The notes: generated from the sequence alone by a model not told the origin. Counted from the stretch's first letter, positions 15,796 to 24,746 are shown. The stretch is 64,000 bases of DNA from Kitasatospora acidiphila (GCF_006636205.1 NZ_VIGB01000003.1:5954501-6018500), one strand, 5' to 3'. Program-made: numbers and translations.

Positions 15796-17484
15796 TCACA
15801 GGGGCTTCTCGAAGTCATCTTCCTTGATCACCAGACGCTGCCTGACGTCCTTGGGGATCAGCAGCTTCAGGTGGACCCTGGGGGCGCGCTGCCTCGGGAT
15901 CTTCGTCCGGGTGACCTCGCACTTGATGCCCACCCTGAGCAGATCTGCCGCCATGGCCTCCATACCGCCGGCGTCCCAGCGGTCGCGGAAGGTCTGTCCG
16001 TCGTGGACGTTCACCCAGCGGTCCTTGGTCGTCTCGGGGTCGATGGCCTCAAGGTCGGCAATGAGTTTGTCCATGGTCTCCTGGGCCTGGTCCCGCGTGA
16101 AGCGCGTCTTGGTGAATCGGCCGCCGGGGGCAAGCCCCTCCATGTAGTAGGCGATTGCTTCCTCAAGGCGCTTCTGCTCCTTGCGCGCCTCCGCCCCCTG
16201 CGCGTACGACCTGATCTGTACTGGCTCGTCTCCCAGCACCGACAGAACGTCGAGCACGAGCTTGGCGTAGATGACGTCAGGGTTGGGCGCGCCCTGGCCG
16301 CCGCCCTTGCACTTTTGGCAGCGGAGGTAGGCGTACTTCCGGACCTGCTCGGTGGCTCCCCCTGTTGCCGCCTCAGCGTTATGAGCCTCATCGGCTGTGG
16401 AACGCTGAGCGGGGATGGTCTTGGTAGTCCGCTGAACCAGCATGTTGCTGTTGCAGTCGGCGCATGTGAGTACCCCGAGGAACTTCGTGGCACCGCCTGG
16501 CTGGCGTGTCGGCTGGCTGATGGACCGCCGATCCAAGGCGGCCTGCAGAGAGTCGAACTCCTCCTGAGTGAAGATCGGGGGCGCGACCCGAATCGGCCTA
16601 CCGTCCAGGCCCAGGATGAGCTTCGAGCGACGGGCACCGGTGCTCTTGTCCTCTTCTACCCGGTAGCCGAGCAGAGCCGGATTCCTGAGCCGCCGTAGCA
16701 GTGTGGTGGTGGTCAGTCCGGGCCCGCACAGGCCGGCGCGCTTGAGTACCGCGGCCATCCGCCGCGCTGGTACGCCGCGAAGGGCCGCGCTCCTGCACCA
16801 GTGGAGTGCCCTGTGGGCATCGTCATCAATAGAGAGGACGACGTGCCCGGCCTCGTCCTCGTCGGTCATGTAGCCGTAGGTGGGCTTGCCCACCAGCCAA
16901 TCGCTCTGGGTCTTGGTGTAGTCCCAGAGGTTGGTGACGCGGGTGCTGGTGTTGCTGGCCTCGATCTCAGCCAAGCCACCGATCACGGTGACCAGGATCT
17001 TCCCGATCGTCGTGGTGAGGTCGATCGGGTCGTTCTTGGAGATGAGGTTCTTCCCGTACTTCAGGCACCAGTCGATCATGGTGCTGAGATCCGAGAGTCG
17101 CCGGATGAAGCGGTCCATCTTCCAGAACATGAGGACGTCGAACTCGGGCACCCGGTTGTTGAGCCAGTCGCCCAGCTGCTTCCGCTTCCACGGCGGGACC
17201 TTCGTGGCGGACACGTTGAGATCGCTCGCCACGCCGATCACCCGATGGCCGAGCTCCCTGGCCAGGATCCTCAGGTCGAGTTCCTGGCGGACGGGTGAGG
17301 TCGTGTCCTCGGTAAGTACAGACAGCCGGACCGAGAGCAGCGCTCGCGGCGCGTCGTTCGGCAACAGAGACTCGGCGGCCTTCAGCTCGGCCAGGAGCTT
17401 CAGATCGGTCTCGGTCCACTCGGCCTCAACGGAGTACTGCTCGCGTGCTGCTGCGGAGCGCGCCCGCCCCCTGCGATTGCCCAT
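15796..17484 (-). CDS. Large serine recombinase (integrase)
   Basis: 562 residues. The N-terminal catalytic domain has VRLSVLTEDTTSPVRQ, giving R53 and nucleophile S55 with this start, ILARELGHRV, and the MDRFIRRLSDL helix typical of the family. Next come a recombinase domain (WLVGKPTYGYMTDEDEAGHV, LRRLRNPALLGYRV) and a zinc ribbon with TCADCN and RCQKCK pairs, then a coiled coil. The start lies about 60 bases from attR, as expected for an integrase that made this insertion. The family joins attP and attB at short identical cores and needs a separate directionality factor to excise. Its target here is the 3' end of a radical SAM gene. Confidence 0.93.
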   Translation of the reverse strand: MGNRRGRARSAAAREQYSVEAEWTETDLKLLAELKAAESLLPNDAPRALLSVRLSVLTEDTTSPVRQELDLRILARELGHRVIGVASDLNVSATKVPPWKRKQLGDWLNNRVPEFDVLMFWKMDRFIRRLSDLSTMIDWCLKYGKNLISKNDPIDLTTTIGKILVTVIGGLAEIEASNTSTRVTNLWDYTKTQSDWLVGKPTYGYMTDEDEAGHVVLSIDDDAHRALHWCRSAALRGVPARRMAAVLKRAGLCGPGLTTTTLLRRLRNPALLGYRVEEDKSTGARRSKLILGLDGRPIRVAPPIFTQEEFDSLQAALDRRSISQPTRQPGGATKFLGVLTCADCNSNMLVQRTTKTIPAQRSTADEAHNAEAATGGATEQVRKYAYLRCQKCKGGGQGAPNPDVIYAKLVLDVLSVLGDEPVQIRSYAQGAEARKEQKRLEEAIAYYMEGLAPGGRFTKTRFTRDQAQETMDKLIADLEAIDPETTKDRWVNVHDGQTFRDRWDAGGMEAMAADLLRVGIKCEVTRTKIPRQRAPRVHLKLLIPKDVRQRLVIKEDDFEKPL

Positions 17485-17546
17485 GCACAGAGCGTAGGGA
17501 TGAGTTTCGGGTTGTGTCGATATGCCCGCAGATGGACACCACCATC

Positions 17547-17594
17547 CAAATCGGCCCGACGGGCAAGAAGCTGCTGCCGCTGACGGTGGTCAAC
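17547..17594 (+). repeat. attR core of the integrated element
   Basis: 48 bases identical to 2290-2337. Read in frame it gives IQIGPTGKKLLPLTVVN and continues to NQGADQAKGGQA and a stop at 17630; this is the original 3' end of the radical SAM gene, now cut off from its body. Confidence 0.92.
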
Positions 17595-17712
17595 CAGGGC
17601 GCTGACCAGGCGAAGGGCGGCCAAGCCTGAGTGACGTCCGGCACGGGCTTTCCGGCGCCGGGCGGGTCACCCGATTGGGCGGCCCGCGCGGCGCCGGTCT
17701 CCGTGTGAGGGG

Positions 17713-17729
17713 CGATACGGCGGCGATAC
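17713..17729 (+). promoter_or_regulatory. CGATAC direct repeat upstream of spore-associated-like gene 1
   Basis: CGATAC-GGCGG-CGATAC, two hexamers 11 bases apart, ending 68 bases before the ATG at 17798. The same arrangement precedes the two neighbouring relatives. Confidence 0.6.
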
Positions 17730-17797
17730 AGCGAGACGCCACACTCTCCGCGCGGCACGGCGATGGGTCGGCCGGGGTACGGAGAGGGGACAGGACC

Positions 17798-18253
17798 ATG
17801 CGTTCGTTCATACGGAAGTTCGCCGTAGCCGCGGCGCTCGCGCTCGCCGCGGGCGGGGTGACGGTGGCCACGGCCGGCAGTGCGTCGGCGAGCGGGTGGG
17901 GCTGCTCGGGCACCGAGGTGGCGACGTACCCGGTCCAGCTCGGCAATGGCACGGTGTACAGCTACGTGCACCTGTTCTGGGACTCCTCGACGGGTTACAA
18001 CTGCGCGGTCAACGTCAAGGTCGGCAGCATGTACGGCACTTTGGGCGAGACCCGGGTAGCGATCAGCGAGTGCACCGGTGACACCCCCGGCACCTGCGGC
18101 AGCACCGTCAACGAGCAGGTCCAGGACGCGAACTTCTACTACTACGCCGGCCCGGTCCGGGTCTACGGCCAGGGGCACTGCATCACGCTGGACGCCTCCA
18201 CCTGGAACTACGACGCGGAGGCGACCTACAGCGGCGGCCCCTACCACTGCTGA
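17798..18253 (+). CDS. Secreted spore-associated-protein-like protein 1
   Basis: 151 residues. Signal peptide 1 to about 31 (MRSFIRKFAVAAALALAAGG, cleavage near SASA). The mature part has six cysteines and the shared core VHLFWDSSTGYNCAVNVKV and NFYYYAGPVRVYGQGHCI. This core resembles spore-associated protein A of streptomycetes (AGPVxVxGxGHC). A near-identical leader is shared with the next gene, so the pair arose by duplication. ATG 17798 was preferred over upstream in-frame starts because it begins the signal peptide and has GGAGAGGGGA upstream. Role unknown; likely extracellular or spore-surface. Confidence 0.85.
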   Translation: MRSFIRKFAVAAALALAAGGVTVATAGSASASGWGCSGTEVATYPVQLGNGTVYSYVHLFWDSSTGYNCAVNVKVGSMYGTLGETRVAISECTGDTPGTCGSTVNEQVQDANFYYYAGPVRVYGQGHCITLDASTWNYDAEATYSGGPYHC

Positions 18254-18265
18254 CCGGCCGGCTGA

Positions 18266-18282
18266 CGATACGTCGGCGATAC
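18266..18282 (+). promoter_or_regulatory. CGATAC direct repeat upstream of spore-associated-like gene 2
   Basis: CGATAC-GTCGG-CGATAC, 70 bases before the ATG at 18353. An ACTCTCCGC element follows in both plus-strand copies (17743 and 18296). Confidence 0.6.
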
Positions 18283-18352
18283 CTGCTGCGGCCAGACTCT
18301 CCGCTCGACGTGACGGCTGCTCAGCCGGGTTCGCAGAGTAGAGGAGAAGGTC

Positions 18353-18814
18353 ATGCGTTCGTTCATGCGGAAGTTCGCCGTTGCCGGGGCGCTCGCGCTC
18401 GCCGCGGGCGGGGTGACGGTCGCCTCGGCCGGCAGTGCGTCGGCGAGCGGCTGGGGCTGCTCGGGCAGCGAGGTCGCGTCGTACAACGTGGTGTCCGGGG
18501 GAGGGGGGACGTGGAGCACCGTCCACCTGTTCTGGGACTCCTCGACGGGCTACAACTGCGCGGTCAACGTCAAGGCCAGCGGCCTGTACGGCGTCCAGAC
18601 GATCACCAGCGTCACGATCAAGGAGTGCGGCGGCGACACCCCCAGCACCTGCAGCAACATCGTCGACACGCAGGACAACACCAACGAGTTCTACTACTAC
18701 GCCGGCCCGGTCAAGGTGAACGGCCAGGGGCACTGCATCGAGCTGTCGGCCTACACCGAGAACACGCTCGGCGAGGCGGCGAGCTACAGCAGCAACGGCG
18801 GCTTCCACTGCTGA
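18353..18814 (+). CDS. Secreted spore-associated-protein-like protein 2
   Basis: 153 residues, a paralogue of the gene just upstream: signal peptide MRSFMRKFAVAGALALAAGG, then GWGCSGSEVASYN, VHLFWDSSTGYNCAVNVKA and EFYYYAGPVKVNGQGHCIEL. Six cysteines at matching places suggest three disulphides. AGAGGAGAA ribosome site before the ATG. A perfect hairpin terminator follows. The function of the family is not known; SapA-like proteins are found on or with spores. Confidence 0.85.
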   Translation: MRSFMRKFAVAGALALAAGGVTVASAGSASASGWGCSGSEVASYNVVSGGGGTWSTVHLFWDSSTGYNCAVNVKASGLYGVQTITSVTIKECGGDTPSTCSNIVDTQDNTNEFYYYAGPVKVNGQGHCIELSAYTENTLGEAASYSSNGGFHC

Positions 18815-18837
18815 TGCAGCCCGGAGCCGAGAGGTGA

Positions 18838-18867
18838 AACGGCCCGTCGGAGATCCGACGGGCCGTT
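18838..18867. terminator. Bidirectional terminator
   Basis: Perfect 13-bp arms AACGGCCCGTCGG / CCGACGGGCCGTT, loop AGAT, between converging genes. Confidence 0.88.
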
Positions 18868-18885
18868 CCGTTGGGGTGGGGAGGC

Positions 18886-19320
18886 TCAGCCGCAGTGGTT
18901 CGGGCCCTCGCTGAAGTGGCCCCAGTAGTCGCCGCCGCCCCAGTAGATGCACTGCCCCGGGGCGTACACCTTGACCGGGCCGGCGTAGTACGAGTAGTTG
19001 CCCGAGTCGGTCTGCGAGGCCGGCGGGTTGGGTGTGGTGCCCACCCAGGCGCTGGTCTCGGGGGTCGGCGAGCCCCAGGTGCCGCTGTTGTGCATGGTGA
19101 CCACGCAGTCCCAGGCACCGTTGTACGAGAGGTAGACGGTCGACGAGTTGAGGACGGTGATCGCGTCGAGCGGCGCGTAGCCCGAGCCGCAGATCGCGGC
19201 GGCGCCGTACTTGTCGTCGGACACGGCGTTGGCGGGGGTGGTGAGGAACGCGGCCGTGACCAGCGAGGTGGCACCGAGCGTGACGGCTGCCCGCTTGGCG
19301 ATGGACTTGCCCTTGAGCAT
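18886..19320 (-). CDS. Secreted spore-associated protein A-like protein
   Basis: 144 residues. Signal peptide 1-32 (AVTLGATSLVTAAFLTTPAN, then A). The mature part (AAICGSGYAPLDAITVLNSS, VYLSYNGAWDCVVTMHN, YSYYAGPVKVYAPGQCIYWG, GPNHCG) has four cysteines and follows the SapA pattern closely. It converges on the other two family members across a shared terminator and has the same CGATAC repeat upstream, so the three are probably co-regulated, perhaps in aerial growth or sporulation. These genes are chromosomal, outside the integrated element. Confidence 0.85.
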   Translation of the reverse strand: MLKGKSIAKRAAVTLGATSLVTAAFLTTPANAVSDDKYGAAAICGSGYAPLDAITVLNSSTVYLSYNGAWDCVVTMHNSGTWGSPTPETSAWVGTTPNPPASQTDSGNYSYYAGPVKVYAPGQCIYWGGGDYWGHFSEGPNHCG

Positions 19321-19375
19321 GAGCGCCTCCCTCGTGAGTTCTGTGTGAAGCCGGGGAAGAGGAGACCAAAGCGCC

Positions 19376-19392
19376 GTATCGCGGCCGTATCG
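19376..19392 (-). promoter_or_regulatory. CGATAC direct repeat upstream of the SapA-like gene
   Basis: On the minus strand CGATAC-GGCCG-CGATAC, hexamers 11 bases apart, 55 bases before the ATG at 19320. Confidence 0.6.
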
Positions 19393-19557
19393 TCGGTGCT
19401 TTGGGCGGGCAGACCGGTAGCGCGTACCCTGTGACATTGACGTACGTTCCGAGCGGCCGCGGCGCACCGTGCCCGGCCGGCCGGGACCAGGCTTCTCACG
19501 AAGGACTGAACGACCCTGGCACGCCGCACCCCAGACGGTCCGCCGCCCGCGCCGACG

Positions 19558-20361
19558 GTGCAGCGCATCCGCCTGCGCTACACGAAGCGGGGCCGTCTGC
19601 GCTTCACAAGCCACCGTGACTTCCAGCGCGCGTTCGAGCGGGCGCTGCGCCGCTCGGCCGTGCCCATGGCGTATTCGGCAGGCTTCACCCCGCACCCCAA
19701 GGTCTCCTACGCGAACGCTGCGCCGACCGGGGTGGCCAGTGAGGCCGAGTACCTGGAGATCGGCCTGGCCGAGGTCCGGGACCCGGAGGCGCTCCGCGCG
19801 CAGCTGGACGATTCGCTGCCGATCGGCCTGGACATCGTGGCCGCGGTCGAGGTCCGCACCCCGAACTTCGCGGAGCGGCTGGAGGCCTCGCTCTGGGAGC
19901 TGCGGCTGCCGGAGGTCTCCGAGGAGGCGGCCGGGCGGGCGATCGAGCTGTTCCTGGGCGCGGAGAGCGTCGAGGTCGAACGCAAGACCAAGAACGGTGT
20001 GCGGGTCTTCGACGCGCGCGGTGCCGTGGCCGGGCTGGAACTGGTCCCGGCGCAGGTCGGACTTGGTCCGGTCGGGGAATCCGCAGTCACCTCCGATGTT
20101 CGTACCGGCCGACCCTGTGCGATACTGCGCCTGGTAGTACGACACGCCACACCCGCCGTACGACCAGACGACGTCTTGTCCGGTCTCCGTGCGACGGCCG
20201 ACCTGGCGCTGCCGGTCCCCGCTGAGGTGACCAGGCTGGCGCAGGGGCCGCTCGATGAGGAGACCGGCACGGTGACCGACCCGCTGGCGCTCGACCGCGC
20301 TGCGGCCCCGGCCGTCCCATCGGAGGCGGCCGTCGAGCCGCAGGCCGCAGCGTCCGCCTAG
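19558..20361 (+). CDS. Radical SAM-linked protein, TIGR03936 / DUF2344 family
   Basis: 267 residues with the family start MQRIRLRYTKRGRLRFTSHR, then FERALRRSAVPMAYSAGFTP and SEAEYLEIGLAE. In many bacteria this domain is fused to, or encoded directly after, the TIGR03960 radical SAM protein, so the two are thought to act together in an unknown reaction. Here they are separated by the element and the spore-associated cluster. GTG 19558 was chosen as the start of the conserved QRIRLRY segment; an earlier non-standard start is possible. The C-terminus is alanine-rich and poorly conserved. Confidence 0.88.
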   Translation: MQRIRLRYTKRGRLRFTSHRDFQRAFERALRRSAVPMAYSAGFTPHPKVSYANAAPTGVASEAEYLEIGLAEVRDPEALRAQLDDSLPIGLDIVAAVEVRTPNFAERLEASLWELRLPEVSEEAAGRAIELFLGAESVEVERKTKNGVRVFDARGAVAGLELVPAQVGLGPVGESAVTSDVRTGRPCAILRLVVRHATPAVRPDDVLSGLRATADLALPVPAEVTRLAQGPLDEETGTVTDPLALDRAAAPAVPSEAAVEPQAAASA

Positions 20362-20781
20362 CGGGCGGAGCCGGGGGCCGGAGTAACCAACCGGCCCCGC
20401 GCGCTCCGGGCCCCCGCGGCTCCCCAGGGGAGCGAGCGTCGTCGCGCACTGGCCGCTCCTGCGGTGGCCGCTCGACCCAACCACCGGGTCGGAGGCCCCA
20501 GGAGAACCGCGCCGCCCTCGGGCCGGCGAGGCCCGCCCCGGGAGCCACCCTGGGTTGTGGGGCTGCGCAGCTTGGGAAAACCTGAGAACGCTGGTCGGAC
20601 CAGAAGACTTTCGACACCCCGCATCGTGCGGGGCGCCGAGCGAGACTACGAGCCCCTGTGCGGCTTCGCGTCCGCATGTCGGCGCCGTGGAGAGTCGGCC
20701 CGGGCGCCGAGCGCCCGCGGCCGGCCACCGGTGCCCGTGCCCGGATGTGGAGCCCGGGGGCCTGACGGGAGATCCACCCGC
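20362..20781 (+). promoter_or_regulatory. Long structured leader of the RNase E/G gene
   Basis: 420 bases with no supported gene. Several hairpins are visible, for example CTGGTCGGACCAG at about 20592 and CCCGCATCGTGCGGG at about 20620. RNase E mRNAs in other bacteria are autoregulated through their 5' leaders, so a similar role is possible here. Confidence 0.4.
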
Positions 20782-23700
20782 ATGCCTGAGAACGAGAACA
20801 CTGACGCGCAGACTCCGACCGGTGAACCGGTCGGCGATGCCGCTCCGCCGCGCCGGCGCCGCCGCGCGGTGTCCCGCCCGGCCGGTGCCCCGCAGGGCGC
20901 GGCCGAGACCACCGAGACCGTGATTCCGGTCGAGGCTTCCACCCCGGCGGCTGCTGCCGCCCCGGCCGAGCCGGTGGCCGAGGAGAAGCCGGTCCGGGCG
21001 CGTCGCACCCGCAAGCGTGCTGAGGCGCCCGCCGGTGCGCCGGCTGCCGCTGAGGCCGTCGCCGAGCCCGCTGCCGCCCCGGCCGAGCCGGTGGCCGAGG
21101 AGAAGCCGGTCCGGGCGCGTCGCACCCGCAAGCGTGCTGAGGCGCCCGCCGGTGCGCCGGCTGCCGCTGAGGCCGTCGCCGAGCCCGCTGCCGCCCCGGC
21201 CGAACGCCCCCAGCCTGACGGCCGGGAGGTGCCCCAGCGGCCGAGGAGAAGCCGGTCCGGGCGCGCCGCACCCGCAAGCGTGCCGAGGCGCCGCAGACCG
21301 CCACCGCACCGGTCGTGGAGGTCGTCGTCGAGGAGCCCGAGGTCGAGGAGCCCGAGGAGGCCGCCGAGGAGGCCGCCCCGGCGCAGCCCGCCGCCGAGCC
21401 CGAGCAGCCGGCCGCCGAGCCCCACCGCACCCGCCGCCGCGCCGTCCGCCCGGCCACCGCGATCTTCCAGGCCCCGGTCTTCCAGGAGCCCGCCGCCGCC
21501 CCCGCCGAGCCGAAGGCCGCTGCCGAGGAGGCCCCGGCCCCGAAGAAGCGCGCCGCCGAGCCGAAGGCCGCCCGCTCGGAGGAGGACGAGTACGAGTACA
21601 GCGGTGTCGGCCGCCGTCGCCGGGTCCGCTCCGCGGTCCGGGTGAGCCGTCCGGCCGCTGCCCCGGCGGCCCCTGCCCTGCCCCTGCCCCTGCCCCGGCC
21701 CCGGTCGTCGAGGCGCCGGCCGCCGAGGCGCCCGCTGCCGTCGAGGAGGCGCCCGCCGCCGGCCCCGAGCAGGAGGCCGCTTGGGAGGAGGACCGTCCGT
21801 CCTCCCGCCGTCGTCGTCGTGGTGGCCGCCGCCGTCGCCGTGGCGAGGCCGAGGAGGTCGAGGCCGAGGCCCCGGTGACCGAGTCCGCCGAGGCCGAGGC
21901 CGAGGCCGAGGAGCTGGGCGAGGACGAGGAGGGCGACGACCTGGCCGGTGGCCTGGCCTCGTCGCGCCGCCGTCGCCGCCGTCGCCGCCGCAGCGGTGAG
22001 GCCGTCGCCGAGCCGGCGGAGACCAGCGAGGACGGTGTCCGCACGGTCGTGAAGGTGCGCGAGCCGCGCCGCCGCTCCACCGAGCCGGCCTTCGACCCGG
22101 ACGAGGTGCAGTCGATCAAGGGCTCGACCCGCCTGGAGGCCAAGAAGCAGCGCCGCCGCGAGGGCCGCGAGCTGGGCCGCCGCCGGGTGCCGATCATCAC
22201 CGAGGCCGAGTTCCTGGCCCGCCGGGAGTCGGTCGAGCGGGTCATGGTGGTCCGTCAGAACGGCCAGCGCACCCAGATCGGCGTGCTGGAGGACGGCGTG
22301 CTGGTCGAGCACTACGTCAACAAGGAGCAGGCCACCTCGTACGTCGGCAACGTCTACCTGGGCAAGGTCCAGAACGTGCTGCCGTCGATGGAGGCCGCCT
22401 TCGTCGACATCGGCAAGGGCCGCAACGCAGTGCTCTACGCCGGTGAGGTGAACTTCGGTCAGCTCGGGCACAGCGGTCCGCGCCGGATCGAGTCGGTGCT
22501 GAAGTCGGGCCAGTCCGTGCTGGTGCAGGTCTCCAAGGACCCGATCGGCCACAAGGGCGCCCGCCTGACCAGCCAGATCTCGCTGCCCGGCCGCTACCTG
22601 GTCTACGTGCCCGAGGGCTCGATGACCGGCATCAGCCGCAAGCTGCCCGAGAACGAGCGAGCCCGGCTGAAGCAGATCCTCAAGAAGATCGTGCCGGACG
22701 ACGCGGGCGTGATCGTGCGCACCGCCGCCGAGGGCGCCAGCGAGGAGGAGCTCACCCGCGACGTGCAGCGGCTGCAGTCGCAGTGGGAGGAGATCCAGAA
22801 GAAGGCGGCCTCCGGCAACGCGCCGACCCTGCTGTACGGCGAGCCGGACATGACCGTCCGGGTGGTCCGCGACATCTTCAACGAGGACTTCACCAAGGTC
22901 ATCGTCTCCGGTGCCGAGGCGTGGAACACCATCCACGAGTACGTCAGCTCGGTGGCTCCGGACCTGGCCGAGCGGCTGCAGCGCTGGACCAGCGACGTGG
23001 ACGTGTTCGCCACCTACCGGATCGACGAGCAGCTGATGAAGGCGCTGGACCGCAAGGTCTGGCTGCCAAGCGGCGGTTCGCTGGTGATCGACCGGACCGA
23101 GGCGATGGTCGTCGTCGACGTCAACACCGGCAAGTTCGTCGGCCAAGGCGGCAACCTCGAGGAGACCGTCACCCGCAACAACATCGAGGCGGCCGAGGAG
23201 ATCGTCCGCCAGCTGCGGCTGCGCGACCTCGGCGGCATCATCGTGATCGACTTCATCGACATGGTGCTGGAGTCCAACCGCGACCTGGTGCTGCGCCGGC
23301 TCCTCGAGTGCCTGGGCCGGGACCGGACCAAGCACCAGGTGGCCGAGGTCACCTCGCTGGGCCTGGTGCAGATGACCCGCAAGCGGGTCGGCCAGGGTCT
23401 GCTGGAGTCGTTCTCCGAGGCCTGCGTGCACTGCAACGGTCGCGGTGTGATCGTGCACATGGAGCAGCCGACCTCGGTCGGCGGCGGTGGCGGTGCGGTC
23501 GGTACCGCGGGCGAGGCCGGTGCCGGCAAGCGCCGCCGCCGCGGCAAGGGCGGGGCCGCCCACGAGGAGGCCGCTGCCGCTGTCGAGCCGACGCACGAGC
23601 ACGAGCACGAGGAGCTGGAGATCGTCACCCGCGAGGAGGCTCCGCAGGAGCAGCCCGCGGCCGAGGTCGAGGCGCCCGTGGCCGAGGAGCCCGCCGCCGA

Positions 23701-24184
23701 GCGGGCCCAGGAGCCCGAGGCCGCCGAGCAGCCCAGCCTGGTCGAGATCGCCCCGGCCCCGGCGCCGGCCGGCCGCACCCGCCGCCGCGCGGTGCGCAAG
23801 GCCACCGCGCCGGCCGGGGCGCCGTCCAGCGGCGAGATCGTGGTGCTGCAGTCGCGTGCCGAGGCCGTGGTGGAGGCCGCCCTGGCCGCCGCCGCCCCGG
23901 TGGTGACCGAGGAGCTGGAGCAGGCCGCCGAGGCCGTCTCCGCCGAGGCTCCGGTTGCCGAGGCTGAGGCCGAGGAGGCCGCTGCCGAGGAGGCCCCGGC
24001 CCCGAAGAAGCGCGCCGCCCGCAAGACGGCTGCCAAGAAGACGGCCGCCAAGAAGACCACCGCCGCCAAGAAGACCACGGCAGCGGCGGCGAAGAAGACC
24101 ACCGCCCGCAAGACCGCCACCAAGCGGACCAGCGCAGCGGCCAAGAAGGCGGCCGCCGCCGAAGGTGAGTCGGCGGCCGAGTGA
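20782..24184 (+). pseudogene. rne: Ribonuclease E/G, frameshifted as sequenced
   Basis: Endoribonuclease of RNA decay and rRNA processing. The catalytic half is intact: S1 region VEHYVNKEQATSYVGNVYLG, MEAAFVDIGKGRNAVLY, DNase-like VVVDVNTGKFVGQGGNLEET and IIVIDFIDM, and zinc-link CVHCNGRG. The C-terminal tail is Ala/Lys-rich (repeated AAKKT). The N-terminal extension starts at ATG 20782 (MPENENTDAQTPTGEPVGDA) with repeats of EEKPVRARRTRKRAEAP. The frame breaks twice: at 21204-21239, where 36 bases replace 7 of the repeat unit, and at about 21675-21700 in a CCCCTG tract that seems one C short. The three frame segments are 20782-21203, 21240 to about 21680, and about 21690-24184. The gene is expected to be essential or near so; a sequencing error or a downstream start must be excluded. 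Confidence 0.85.
21204..21239 (+). repeat. Dispersed repeat inserted in the rne linker
   Basis: Contains AGCCTGACGGCCGGGAGG (21212-21229), the same 18 bases as 35918-35935, flanked in both by C-rich runs. Comparison with the neighbouring rne repeat unit shows a net gain of 29 bases. Confidence 0.6.
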
Positions 24185-24192
24185 CGCCCGTG

Positions 24193-24221
24193 ACCGGGGC
24201 GGGCCCGTTGCCCGCCCCGGT
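24193..24221 (+). terminator. Terminator of the RNase E/G gene
   Basis: ACCGGGGCGGGC / GCCCGCCCCGGT, 12-bp arms with a 5-base loop, nine bases after the stop. Confidence 0.8.
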
Positions 24222-24415
24222 TCGCGGACGGTCCGGCGCCCGGTTTGCCCCGGGGGCGGCTGGTCCGTATTCTTGACCCTCGGCGTGTCTACGCCACGCT
24301 CCCGAGCATCTCACCTCCCGTTCGTCCGATCGGAAGTGCGGGGGAGGCCCCTGTGTCCGTACCCAGGCGGCTGGCATCGGAGAGTTCCGAACCGAGTATG
24401 GAAAGCAGGTACCGC

Positions 24416-24730
24416 ATGTACGCGATCGTTCGCGCCGGCGGCCGCCAGCACAAGGTCGCCGTGGGCGACGTGCTGGAGATCGACCGTGTTGACGTCAAGC
24501 AGGGTGACTCGGTGGAGCTCTCGACCATCCTGGTCGTCGACGGTGAGGCCGTCACCTCCGACCCGTGGGTCCTCGCCGGCATCAAGGTCCACGCCGAGGT
24601 CGTCGACCACACCAAGGGCGAGAAGATCACGATCCTCCGCTACAAGAACAAGACCGGCTACCGTCGGCGCCAGGGTCACCGCCAGCGCCACACCGCCGTC
24701 CGCATCACGAGCATCGACTCCGCGAAGTAA
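24416..24730 (+). CDS. rplU: 50S ribosomal protein L21
   Basis: 104 residues. MYAIVRAGGRQHKVAVGDVL at the start, KVHAEVVDHTKGEKI in the middle and the L21 signature YRRRQGHRQRHTAVRI near the end. Binds 23S rRNA in the large subunit. The ATG at 24416 matches the usual family start; an upstream in-frame GTG at 24245 would add unrelated residues. rpmA follows after 16 bases in the standard rplU-rpmA operon. Confidence 0.97.
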   Translation: MYAIVRAGGRQHKVAVGDVLEIDRVDVKQGDSVELSTILVVDGEAVTSDPWVLAGIKVHAEVVDHTKGEKITILRYKNKTGYRRRQGHRQRHTAVRITSIDSAK

Positions 24731-24746
24731 GTAAGGGGATAGCGAG

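Larger units (their letters stand above)
2290..17594. mobile_element. AICE-like integrated element with serine integrase
   Basis: The 15.3-kb segment is bounded by 48-bp perfect direct repeats (2290-2337 and 17547-17594). Inside are the modules of an actinomycete integrative and conjugative element: GntR/KorSA-like repressor, SCO3933-family protein, FtsK/TraSA-like translocase, small membrane protein, RepSA-like initiator and, beside the right end, a 562-residue serine recombinase. The left 8.5 kb is cargo with several truncated genes and visibly lower GC in places (about 3.95-4.3 kb and 4.8-5.0 kb). The insertion separates the TIGR03960 gene from its TIGR03936 partner. No excisionase with a recognisable MerR/Xis fold is seen. 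Most characterised AICEs use tyrosine integrases and tRNA sites, so a serine integrase with a protein-gene target is a variant. Confidence 0.9.

Noticed and set aside
17522..17630. Small gene beginning at the ATG next to attR
   Set aside because: It is the detached 3' end of the radical SAM gene, not an independent gene.
18886..22245. Very long minus-strand open frame opposite rne
   Set aside because: Caused by GC-biased third positions; only its last part (19320-18886) is a real gene.
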